Origin: Planctomycetaceae bacterium
GTDB lineage: Bacteria > Planctomycetota > Planctomycetia > Planctomycetales > Planctomycetaceae
DNA: 34,161 nt
Assembly: GCA_029259845.1 (NCBI GenBank)
Contig: JAJDEI010000199.1
Location: 1-34,161, forward strand
Direction: 5' to 3'
This document shows positions 1-8,409 of the stretch, piece after piece. A model generated the notes under the pieces. It was not told the DNA's origin and did no database searches. It worked only from the letters and a program-made list of their open reading frames with translations. The translations under genes were made by a program, and so were the position numbers. Position 1 is the stretch's first letter. The number at the start of each line of letters is the position of its first letter.

Positions 1-133
<133 letters not shown>

Positions 134-212
134 CTGACGAGACAAAGCCAGGAAGCGACTGTCTTGGGGCCCCTGTGGAAATCGGCCTCAGGGCCCGCGT
201 CCGTCGTGGGCC

Positions 213-1469
213 TCAGTCGTCCTTGGGCAGCCGGTGTCCCAGCTTGTCGCGTTTGGTGGCGAGGTAGCGTTCGCGGTGCTCGTCCGGCGGGGCGATGATG
301 GGGACCTGGCCGACAATTTTGAGGTCGACCCAATGCTCGAAGGCAGCCGTCTTCTTGGGGTTGTTCGTGAGAATGCGAATCTTGCTGAGACCGAGGTCCT
401 TGAGGATCTGCAGGCCGACCATGTAGTCGCGGAGGTCGGCCTGAAAGCCGAGGCGGTGGTTCGCCTCGACAGTGTCGAGCCCATCGTCCTGAAGCTGATA
501 CGCTTTGAGTTTGGCGGTGAGTCCGATGCCGCGGCCTTCCTGCGGGAGGTAGACGACGGCACCGGTTCCCTCGCGGACGATCATTTCGATCGCCATGTGC
601 AACTGGTCGCCGCAGTCGCAGCGCAGCGAGCCGAGGATGTCACCGGTGAAGCAAGAGGAATGCATCCGAATCAGCGGAGCCTCAACCGATGAAAGATCGC
701 CCCACACGATCGCCAGCGGCTCCTGACTCTCGTGTTCAACGGAGTATGCGATAAAACGGGGGGCGCCGTATTCGCCGGTCTTGATTTCGACATCCGCTTC
801 CCGGTGAATGAGATGCTCGCGCACCCTTCGGTACTGAATGATCTCCGCGATCGAGACCATGGGGATATCGTGCTCGACGGCGAACTCCTGAAGCTCCTGC
901 AGATCCGCCATGCCCGTGCCTTTACGGCTGCACATCTCGATGCAACAGCCAACGGGTCTCAAACCGGCCATTTTGAGCAAGTCGACGGTCGCTTCGGTGT
1001 GCCCCGCCCTGCGGAGAACGCCCCCTTCCCGCGCGAGCAGCGGGTTCACATGCCCCGGACGTACGAAATCAGACGCGATCGAGGAGGGATCGACCAGTGC
1101 ACGAATCGTCGTTGCACGTGCTGCAGCGCTCACGCCCGTCCCGCTATCGCGATGATCGACGAACATGACAAACGGCGTCTGATGGGGCGACGTATTCGAG
1201 GAGGGGTCGACGATTGGATTGAGCCTCAACCGCTCGGCAACGTCCGCTGTCAGGGGAGCACAAAGCACACCGGCCGCCTGCCGCAGCATAAAATCGACCA
1301 TCTCCGGCGTGATCGACTCCGCCGCACAGATCAGGTCCCCTTCGTTCTCCCGTTCCCTTGCATCGAGCACAATGACCATCCCTCCGCTGCGCAGGGCATC
1401 GAGCGCTCGGGAAATGTCGTCCGCCGAGCGACGGGGGGCCGGAGGGTCTTCGATTTGAACGTGGGGCAT
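213..1469 (-). CDS. ribBA: RibBA: 3,4-dihydroxy-2-butanone 4-phosphate synthase / GTP cyclohydrolase II
   Basis: This is a bifunctional riboflavin-biosynthesis enzyme of 418 residues. The N-terminal half converts ribulose 5-phosphate to dihydroxybutanone phosphate, and the C-terminal half opens GTP to the pyrimidine precursor. The RibB domain spans about 15-215, with the acidic loop RERENEGD (38-45) and RPGHVNPLLAREGG followed by RAGHTEA (138-161). The RibA domain spans about 225-415, with zinc ligands C274, C285 and C287 in the spacing of E. coli RibA and the PQEGRGIGL motif (310-318). I chose the ATG at 1469; an in-frame GTG at 1505 would add 12 residues, and neither has a strong ribosome binding site. 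No FMN riboswitch was recognised upstream. The gene appears monocistronic. Confidence 0.95.
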   Translation of the reverse strand: MPHVQIEDPPAPRRSADDISRALDALRSGGMVIVLDARERENEGDLICAAESITPEMVDFMLRQAAGVLCAPLTADVAERLRLNPIVDPSSNTSPHQTPFVMFVDHRDSGTGVSAAARATTIRALVDPSSIASDFVRPGHVNPLLAREGGVLRRAGHTEATVDLLKMAGLRPVGCCIEMCSRKGTGMADLQELQEFAVEHDIPMVSIAEIIQYRRVREHLIHREADVEIKTGEYGAPRFIAYSVEHESQEPLAIVWGDLSSVEAPLIRMHSSCFTGDILGSLRCDCGDQLHMAIEMIVREGTGAVVYLPQEGRGIGLTAKLKAYQLQDDGLDTVEANHRLGFQADLRDYMVGLQILKDLGLSKIRILTNNPKKTAAFEHWVDLKIVGQVPIIAPPDEHRERYLATKRDKLGHRLPKDD

Positions 1470-1631
1470 CGGTGAACTCGCAAGGTGATTCGTGTCGTAC
1501 TTCACCTATTGTTCCCGCCAGGAGCGCGGCGTCAACGATCGGGGCGAGCTTGAAGAGGCGATTTGGTGTTGCGGAGGCGATTCGTCATGCGACGCCGGAC
1601 GGGACATGGTCCGGATTTGACGGAGAAGGGA

Positions 1632-2034
1632 CCGCGGATGACGCGGATTGAGCGGGTCAGTACGGAATTCGTTTCTTGTTCCCAAAGCTTGGCTCCCAAA
1701 CACGGGTTCGAGAACGAGGGAGAGATGAAATCGTACTTCGCGCTGTTCTCGCTTGCTCCTGAGCGAGGAGACTCCCGTCGCGGCAGATGCGCCCGGGCCA
1801 TTCAACGAATGAGCTTGGGCGACCTTGTAACCCGAAGCGTTAGCGAGGGACGAATCGCTAACATGTTTGCTTCCTCGCTTACGCTTCGGGTTACCATTGA
1901 GACCATTGAGATTGTCACCGTCGGTCTTCTCTCACGTGAGGCTTTGAATGGCCCTGATGGCTGCGCCCTGGATCTCTTGTTGAAAAGGATCGAGACAGAT
2001 CCGCGAGAATCTTCCCGATCTGCGTCATCCGCGG
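1632..2034. repeat. Nested palindromic repeat region between ribBA and the DUF1549 gene
   Basis: The 778-bp gap between the ribBA start and the next gene holds no convincing gene. Its core is an inverted repeat with 22-bp arms at 1827-1848 and 1873-1894 (21 of 22 match) and a 24-nt loop. It is flanked by a second inverted repeat: 1632-1644 (CCGCGGATGACGC) and its exact complement at 2022-2034. Short ATTGAGA-type direct repeats lie at about 1896-1910. The arms translate to VTRSVSEG-like and SLTLRVT-like peptides, which recur in spurious planctomycete ORFs and mark this as a dispersed repeat family. Long open frames across it are therefore not called as genes. Confidence 0.7.
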
Positions 2035-2124
2035 CCCATTCCCACCAGTCGACGCGAAAAAGGCATTTCGACTCCGAACGGCCTGAGCAGACGGACTTCG
2101 ACGCCGCCCAAACGCGACATCTGC

Positions 2125-2152
2125 TTGACATCGCTGCCCCCAATGTTATCTT
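2125..2152 (+). promoter_or_regulatory. Candidate sigma-70-type promoter for the DUF1549 cluster
   Basis: A perfect TTGACA at 2125-2130 is followed after 16 nt by TATCTT (2147-2152), which matches four of six positions of the -10 consensus. It lies about 95 bp upstream of the ATG at 2248, which has AAGGA as ribosome binding site at 2236-2240. This is motif matching only, and planctomycete promoter consensus sequences are poorly known. Confidence 0.4.
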
Positions 2153-2247
2153 AAAGTATGGTCGAGGTTTGCGCCACGACTCCCCACCGTCGCAAGACGA
2201 TTCCTGCCTGACGTTCCCCGCCGTTCGACTCCACGAAGGATCCTCCG

Positions 2248-4767
2248 ATGCGTCGACCGACCCGTTGTTGCTGCCCTCGCTGTTCACACATTCTTGGGGC
2301 TCTGCTGGTTTTGCTGATCGCTGCGACTGTCGGCGTTATTCCGCAGGCGGCACATGCCGATGAAGCCGACGCGGCGGTCCTGTCCATCGGCCCGGCGGCT
2401 GATCAGGGAATCACGCTCCGGGGACCGGATTCGCGGCAGCAGGTGTTTGTCACCAACACACAACCGGAAGCTCGGCCGGATGACGTCACCCATCAGGTGA
2501 CCTACGCCGCAGAACCGGCAGGAATCATCGAAGTGACGGCGGACGGACTCGTCAAGCCGCTCGCAGACGGGACCGCAACATTATCGGCGACGACGGCGGA
2601 CGGACAGACCGCCAAAGCCGACGTGCACGTGACCGACTTCGCTGCCGAGCGGCAGATCAATTTCAAGAACCAGGTCGTCCCGGTCTTTACCAAGCTGACC
2701 TGCAACAGTGGCGGATGCCACGGCAAATCGAGCGGCCAAAATGGGTTCCGACTGTCGTTACTCGGCTTCTACCCGCAGGACGACTACGAGTTTCTCGTCA
2801 AGGAAGGCCGCGGACGCCGCCTCTTCCCGCCGGCTCCCTCGGAGAGCCTGTTGTTAAAGAAGGCGACCGGCGAGATGCCGCACGGCGGTGGAGCAAGGCT
2901 CGAACGGGACAGCCACGAGTACCGAGTGCTGGAACGTTGGATCGCCCAAGGCATGCCGTACGGCAGTCCCGACGATCCGGTTGTGACGGGCATCCAGTGT
3001 CTGCCCGACCGACGGACCATGGACCGGGACGATACCCAGCAAATCACCGTCCAGGCAACATACAGCGACGGAACGACCGAAGATGTCACCCGTATGGCGC
3101 TGTTTGAGGCGAACGACACGGAACTCGCCGAGTCGTCGAAAACGGGACTCGTCCAAACCACCTCACTCGCCGGCGAAGTCGCCGTGATGGCCCGCTATCA
3201 GGGACAGGTGTCGGTCTTTCGGGCCACAATCCCGCTCGGCGTCGAAGTCACCGATCTGCCGCCTGAGCGGACATTCGTCGACGCAGCCGTGTTCGGCAAA
3301 CTCAAAGAGCTGGGCATCCCCCCCTCTCCGCTGTGTGACGACTCGACGTTCCTGCGGCGGGTCTACATCGACATCACCGGGACGCTTCCCACGGCGGAAG
3401 AGGTCGACACGTTCCTCGCCGACCCGTCTCCCGACAAACGGGACCGGCTGATTGACGAACTGCTCGACACCCCGGAGTACGCCGACTACTTCGCCACCAA
3501 GTGGAACGCCATCCTCCGCAACAAGAAGCGGCAGAACGAAGACCTCCCCGGCACGTACGCCTTCCGCCAGTGGATTTGGCAGTCGTTTTACCAGAACAAG
3601 CCGTACGACCAGTTCGTCAGTGAGCTCATCACCGCCACCGGTGATGCCCGCTTCAATCCGCCCGTCGTGTGGTACCGCGAAGTGGGCGAGGTCAGCGAGC
3701 AGGTCGAAGACACGGCCCAGTTGTTCCTCGGTTTGCGAATCCAATGCGCCCGCTGCCATCACCACCCCTTCGAGAAGTGGAGCCAGGACGACTATTACAG
3801 TCTGGCGGCATTTTTCAGCCGCGTCGGCAAGAAGAACCTCCCGGTCGGCACCGGCATCTCGACGAAAACCCGCGATCGGCGGCTGTTCCACAACGAAGGC
3901 GCCGCCTCCCAGAAGAATCCTCGCAGCGGCAAGTCGCTCACACCCGCCGGCTTGGGCGGCGAACCCCTCGACATTCCGCCGACCGAAGACCCGCGTGCCT
4001 ACCTCGCTGACTGGATGAGCGGTCCGCAGAACGCCTTCTTCGCCAAGTCGCTGGTCAACCGCTATTGGAAGCACTTCACCGGTCGCGGCATTGTCGAGCC
4101 CGAAGACGACATGCGGGAGACGAACCCGCCGACCAATCCGGAACTGCTCGACGGGCTCGCGCAGCACTTCATTGAGAGCGGCTTCGACCTGAAGGATCTG
4201 GTCCGCACTATCTGCCGTTCATCGACCTATCAACTCTCCGCCCTGCCGAACGAGTACAACCTCAAGGACCGGCAGAACTTCTCCCGGTACTATCCCAAGC
4301 GGCTCACGGCGGAGGCATTGTTCGATGGTTTCCATCAGGTGACCGGCGTCCCCCCGAAGATCGGCAGCCTGCCGGTCGGAATGGGGGCGAGCGAAATGGC
4401 CGATGCGACCATCGCCCCGTACTTCCTCAAGGTGTTCGGGCAGCCGCAGGCCGACACCGCCTGCGAATGCGAACGCTCGCAGGATGCCAACCTCGCGCAG
4501 AGCCTGCATCTGCTGAACAGCGCGGACGTCCAGAACAAAATCGCCAACGCGTCGGGCCGGGCCGCCGGGCTCGCCAAGGATGAGACCCGCACAAAAGAGG
4601 AGAAAGTCCGCGAACTGTATCACTGGGTTTTCGCCCGCGACCCCGAGCCGGACGAACTCCAGATCGCCATCGCCCACATTGACAAACACGCCGAAACTCC
4701 CCAACCGGCGTATGAGGACCTCGTCTGGGCGCTGATCAACACCAAGGAGTTTTTGTTCAACCACTAA
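2248..4767 (+). CDS. Exported DUF1549/DUF1553 cytochrome-like protein with two Ig-like domains
   Basis: This 839-residue protein belongs to a planctomycete-expanded family of unknown biochemical role. A signal peptide with a hydrophobic core at about 16-33 ends near AHA. Two bacterial Ig-like (BIG2-type) domains lie at about 60-130 and 253-330. Between them is C152-N-S-G-G-C157-H158, a CX4CH motif in the position of the family's N-terminal cytochrome-like segment. A DUF1549 domain spans about 343-550 and contains the heme-type motif CARCHH (C500, C503, H504). A DUF1553 domain fills about 583-838. The usual partner, a DUF1501 protein, is not next to it; the next two plus-strand genes are a PPC protein and a cytochrome/WD40 protein. 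Heme attachment is inferred from the motifs. Confidence 0.9.
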   Translation: MRRPTRCCCPRCSHILGALLVLLIAATVGVIPQAAHADEADAAVLSIGPAADQGITLRGPDSRQQVFVTNTQPEARPDDVTHQVTYAAEPAGIIEVTADGLVKPLADGTATLSATTADGQTAKADVHVTDFAAERQINFKNQVVPVFTKLTCNSGGCHGKSSGQNGFRLSLLGFYPQDDYEFLVKEGRGRRLFPPAPSESLLLKKATGEMPHGGGARLERDSHEYRVLERWIAQGMPYGSPDDPVVTGIQCLPDRRTMDRDDTQQITVQATYSDGTTEDVTRMALFEANDTELAESSKTGLVQTTSLAGEVAVMARYQGQVSVFRATIPLGVEVTDLPPERTFVDAAVFGKLKELGIPPSPLCDDSTFLRRVYIDITGTLPTAEEVDTFLADPSPDKRDRLIDELLDTPEYADYFATKWNAILRNKKRQNEDLPGTYAFRQWIWQSFYQNKPYDQFVSELITATGDARFNPPVVWYREVGEVSEQVEDTAQLFLGLRIQCARCHHHPFEKWSQDDYYSLAAFFSRVGKKNLPVGTGISTKTRDRRLFHNEGAASQKNPRSGKSLTPAGLGGEPLDIPPTEDPRAYLADWMSGPQNAFFAKSLVNRYWKHFTGRGIVEPEDDMRETNPPTNPELLDGLAQHFIESGFDLKDLVRTICRSSTYQLSALPNEYNLKDRQNFSRYYPKRLTAEALFDGFHQVTGVPPKIGSLPVGMGASEMADATIAPYFLKVFGQPQADTACECERSQDANLAQSLHLLNSADVQNKIANASGRAAGLAKDETRTKEEKVRELYHWVFARDPEPDELQIAIAHIDKHAETPQPAYEDLVWALINTKEFLFNH

Positions 4768-4994
4768 CGGCCTTCCCCGCACTCCCTCCTGCGTGGTGGA
4801 CAATGTTCCGACACCGGGCGCGAGAGGACGACATCGCTTGCGGTTTCGCGGCACGTTCGCGGTCCCATTGCTCTCGATGATCGCACTTCTCCGCAAGCGG
4901 TTTCGGAGACCAATCGGACTTCGCCCCTTAAGAGTTCTGCCTGCCATTGCTCATCGGTTCCACCGACTCTGAATCGCGCACGGACTGATCGCCC
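4768..4994. other. Intergenic region with a short inverted repeat
   Basis: No gene is seen in this 227-bp gap. CGCTTGCGG at 4835-4843 and CCGCAAGCG at 4891-4899 form a 9-bp inverted repeat, each followed by TTTCG. The same CGCTTGCGG word recurs in two other gaps of the window (8241-8249 and 17781-17789). It may fold as a hairpin between the two cluster genes. Confidence 0.4.
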
Positions 4995-7900
4995 ATGCCC
5001 ACGTTTTCCTGTTATCGAACTGTCGTCGCGGCGACGGCAGTCGTTGTCGCCGCGCTCAGCATCTCCTCAGCGCCGGCCAATGCCCAACTCCCGCAAACGC
5101 GGCTGTACGTTGTCTCCCCTGCCGGGGCGCAGGTCGGGTCGATCACCGAGGTGACGATCGCGCGCGGCGATGATCTGGATGAAATCGACACGTTGCTGTT
5201 CAGTCATCCGGGCATCTTCGCCACGCCGGTGATGCAGGAGACTCCCACCGGACCGCAGCCGGTCGCCAACAAGTTTCGCGTCGCTGTTGCGAAGGATGTG
5301 CCGCCGGGACGATACGAAGTCCGGGCCGGCGGACTGTTCGGGGTCAGCAACCCCCGCACGTTCATGATCGGCCGCCGCGCGGAACTGCAGGAAACTGAGC
5401 CGAATCAAACCGTCGAACAGGCCCAGCAGGTGGCGGTTGGCAGCGTTGTCAACGGACTGATCAACGGCGCCGGCGACATCGACTTGTTCCGTTTCTCTGC
5501 CAAAGCATCACAGCGCGTCGTCCTCGACTGCCAGGCCCAACGGATCGACTCGCGTCTCAATCCGACGCTCACACTCATGGATGCGACCGGGCGGCCGATC
5601 AAATTCGCGGAGAACGCGTACTATCTCGACGATCTGCTCGTGTTCGACGTCCCCGCCGACGGAGTCTACCTCGTCCAACTGCGCGATGTCGCCTTCACCG
5701 GGAGTGCCGACCACGTCTATCGACTGGCGATTCACACCGATCCGCACATCCGGTTCACGATCCCGGCTGCCGGACAAGCGGGGACGACCGGCAAGTTTAC
5801 GCTCTACGGTTTCAACCTGCCGGGCAGTGAACGAACCGAATCAACGTCCGCCGGTGCGCCGCTCGAGAAACTGATGGTCGACATCGCCGTCCCCGCGCGT
5901 TCCGCCCTCGACGAGTCGTTGGCCGGCGTGCCGTCCAACGCTGCCGGACTCGATCTGTTCGCTTACCATCTTGATGCCGCGAACGGTTCCTCCAATACGG
6001 TCTTCCTCGGTGTCACAGACGGAACGGTCGCCTCCGAACAGGAGCCGAACAACGAGCCGTCCGCCGCCCAGAAGATCGCCGCTCCGGTCGACCTCACCGG
6101 CCAGTTCGCCCCCCTCAAGGATCTCGACATCTACGCCCTCGATGCGAAGAAGGATCAAGAGTTCCACATCGAAATCGTGGGCCAACGAGGCGGCGTGCCG
6201 ATCGATCCGGTGCTCAAAGTCGATCAGGTCACCGTTGACGACAAAGGCACCGAGCAGGTCAAACAACTAACCAATCAGGACGACTTCACCACCAACCTCG
6301 CCGCCAACAGTTTTGACACGGCGACCGACGACCCGGTCTTCCGGCTGAAAGCTCCTGTCGACGGAACGTATCGCCTCTCGGTTCGCGACCGGGCGTATGA
6401 GCACAATGGGCACCCCGATCTTGTGTACCGTTTGATCGTGCGGACCCCGCAGCCGGACTTCCGTCTCGTCGCCGTCCCGTCGGGGAGCGTGGCCGGCAAG
6501 ACCTGGCCGGTCAGTTTACGCCGAGGCGACCACTTCGCGATCGACGTGCTGGTGTTCCGCCGCGACGGCTTCACCGGCCCGATCGAAATCGCACCTTCCA
6601 ACCTGCCGTACGGGATGGAAGTTACGGATCTGACGATTCCGGAGAATGGCACCAAAGGCACACTCATTTTGACCGCGACCGCCGATGCCGCCAGTTCCTT
6701 GGTGCCGTTGCGACTCGACGGCACGGCCACGCTCGACATGCCGTCCGGCCCGAAACTGTTGAAACATCCGATCCGCGCGGGATCGGTCGTCTGGAACCAG
6801 GCCGACCCCGTCCCCGCCGTGAGCCGCCTGACCGACTCCTTCACCGTTGGCGTGATGCAGGAACCGGCACCGTACCTTGTGTCACATCAGACGCCGCGCA
6901 TTGAGGTCTTTCAAGGCCGCCAAGTCCTCATCCCGCTCAAGCTGGCCACTCCGCCCCCAGGGCCCGCCGAGGGAGAGGCGAAGCCGGGGTTGGAGAAAGA
7001 CTTGGTCATCAAGCCGACAGGTCTTCCCAAAGACGCCAAAATCCAGGCGGGCGATGTCACGATTCCCAAGGGGCAAACGTCGCAGACGATGCGGCTGTTC
7101 GTTCAACCGGACAGCCCGCCACGCACCTACGTGGTGCAGTGGACAGGGCAGGTCGAAGTCCCCTACCGCCGCAATCTGGCGAAAGTAGCCCGGCTCGAAA
7201 CGGCCAAGACGCACGCCATCGAAAAAGAGCAACAGTTGAAGGTCCTCGCCGACCAGGCAACCGCCCAGGCGAACGATGTGGCCACGCGGCTCAAACAGGC
7301 GACCGAGCAAGTCACGCAGACTCAAGCGGTCGTCACCGCCAAAGAGCAGCAACTGGCCGAAGGGAACAAGGCCGTCGCGCAGGCAGTCGCCGCGCTTGAT
7401 GCGGCCACCAAAAACGCCGCCGCGCTCGAAGAGCAATCGAAGAAAGCTGCTGCAGATGCCGAAGCTGCCAAGAAAGCCGCCACGGAGGCTGCGGACGACG
7501 ACGCGGCCAAGACACAAGCCGCCGAAGCCGAAAAAGCAGCCGCTGCCGCCGCCGCTGCTCTTGCGACAGCGAAAACGGCCGTCGAACAAGCCAAGCAACA
7601 GCACACAACGGCAGCCGCCCAAGTCAAGCAGGCGACCGACGAACTGGCCGCGGCAAAGGAGCCGCTCCCCAAACAGCAGCAGGCACAGCAGTCGCTGCAG
7701 GCGGAGAAGCAGAAAGCGGATCAGTTCGTCGCATTGCGAACCGAGGCCCACAAGCCGGCCGAGGCGGCACGAAAAGCGGCCGAGAAGGCGGCGACCGATG
7801 CCGCCAATGCCGCCAAGCCCAAGAACCTCAACGTCACGCAACCGCTGCCGCCGATTGTCGTCGTCGTCAAACCGGCCCCGGTCAAACTGGATGTCAAACT

Positions 7901-8192
7901 CTCCGCCGCAGAGGTCAAAAAGGGGGCATCGGTTGATGCGACCGTGACCATCACCCGGCAAAACGGGTTTGCCGGCCCCGTCAATTTGTCGGTCGGAGTC
8001 CCCGCAGGAGACAAGGGCCCGATTGCGTCTGAGTTCACTGTTCCCGCTGACGGAACCACCGGCATCCTCAAATTCACAATCGCGGAGAACACCGCGCCCG
8101 GAGTGATTTCCAACCTTGTGGTCCGCGCCGTCGTCGACCTGAGCGGCGAAGCGATCGTCGAAGCACCAATCACCGTCAAGGTCGTGGAATAG
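4995..8192 (+). CDS. Exported pre-peptidase C-terminal (PPC) domain protein with long Ala-rich coiled coil
   Basis: This 1065-residue secreted protein has no recognised catalytic domain. A signal peptide ends at about residue 31 (APANAQ). Two PPC-like beta-sandwich modules occur, each opening with the ExEPN signature: ETEPNQT at about 134 onward and EQEPNNE at about 350-480. Further beta-rich segments follow to about 720. Residues about 724-945 are extremely rich in Ala, Lys, Glu and Gln with heptad character, so they should form a long coiled coil. A final Ig-like segment closes the protein (about 950-1065). It sits 227 bp after the DUF1549 gene and 217 bp before the cytochrome/WD40 gene, on the same strand. 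The domains suggest an extracytoplasmic structural or binding role, and the function is unknown. It ends in TAG. Confidence 0.85.
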   Translation: MPTFSCYRTVVAATAVVVAALSISSAPANAQLPQTRLYVVSPAGAQVGSITEVTIARGDDLDEIDTLLFSHPGIFATPVMQETPTGPQPVANKFRVAVAKDVPPGRYEVRAGGLFGVSNPRTFMIGRRAELQETEPNQTVEQAQQVAVGSVVNGLINGAGDIDLFRFSAKASQRVVLDCQAQRIDSRLNPTLTLMDATGRPIKFAENAYYLDDLLVFDVPADGVYLVQLRDVAFTGSADHVYRLAIHTDPHIRFTIPAAGQAGTTGKFTLYGFNLPGSERTESTSAGAPLEKLMVDIAVPARSALDESLAGVPSNAAGLDLFAYHLDAANGSSNTVFLGVTDGTVASEQEPNNEPSAAQKIAAPVDLTGQFAPLKDLDIYALDAKKDQEFHIEIVGQRGGVPIDPVLKVDQVTVDDKGTEQVKQLTNQDDFTTNLAANSFDTATDDPVFRLKAPVDGTYRLSVRDRAYEHNGHPDLVYRLIVRTPQPDFRLVAVPSGSVAGKTWPVSLRRGDHFAIDVLVFRRDGFTGPIEIAPSNLPYGMEVTDLTIPENGTKGTLILTATADAASSLVPLRLDGTATLDMPSGPKLLKHPIRAGSVVWNQADPVPAVSRLTDSFTVGVMQEPAPYLVSHQTPRIEVFQGRQVLIPLKLATPPPGPAEGEAKPGLEKDLVIKPTGLPKDAKIQAGDVTIPKGQTSQTMRLFVQPDSPPRTYVVQWTGQVEVPYRRNLAKVARLETAKTHAIEKEQQLKVLADQATAQANDVATRLKQATEQVTQTQAVVTAKEQQLAEGNKAVAQAVAALDAATKNAAALEEQSKKAAADAEAAKKAATEAADDDAAKTQAAEAEKAAAAAAAALATAKTAVEQAKQQHTTAAAQVKQATDELAAAKEPLPKQQQAQQSLQAEKQKADQFVALRTEAHKPAEAARKAAEKAATDAANAAKPKNLNVTQPLPPIVVVVKPAPVKLDVKLSAAEVKKGASVDATVTITRQNGFAGPVNLSVGVPAGDKGPIASEFTVPADGTTGILKFTIAENTAPGVISNLVVRAVVDLSGEAIVEAPITVKVVE

Positions 8193-8409
8193 CCAACCGG
8201 CGTATCATGAAGGCCCTGAATCTCAAACGGCAACGCACACCGCTTGCGGCTTAGTCGGAAGGGGGCGGGGCGTTCGACCGTCAACCGTCCAGCACACGAT
8301 TCGGCACTGAAACGGCTCACCGCTGATCGAAACAGTCCATCGACCAGTTCACCTGAGTGACGTCACGTCCTCTTTAACCACAGCGTGGCCAACCAAGGAA
8401 ACGACTCCC
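8193..8409. other. Intergenic region before the cytochrome/WD40 gene
   Basis: This 217-bp gap holds no gene. It carries a copy of the CGCTTGCGG word at 8241-8249. Near its end AAGGAA (8395-8400) is a good ribosome binding site for the GTG start at 8410. Confidence 0.4.

Noticed and set aside
1506..1800. FMN riboswitch upstream of ribBA
   Set aside because: The conserved FMN-element segments were looked for on the minus strand and not found.
1563..2363. 266-residue plus-strand frame upstream of the DUF1549 gene
   Set aside because: It reads through the dispersed palindrome (VTRSVSEG-like peptide), overlaps the next gene start, and shows no protein family features.
3163..4167. 334-residue open frame antisense to the DUF1549 gene
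   Set aside because: It lies wholly inside a well-supported gene with clear domains and is compositionally a shadow.
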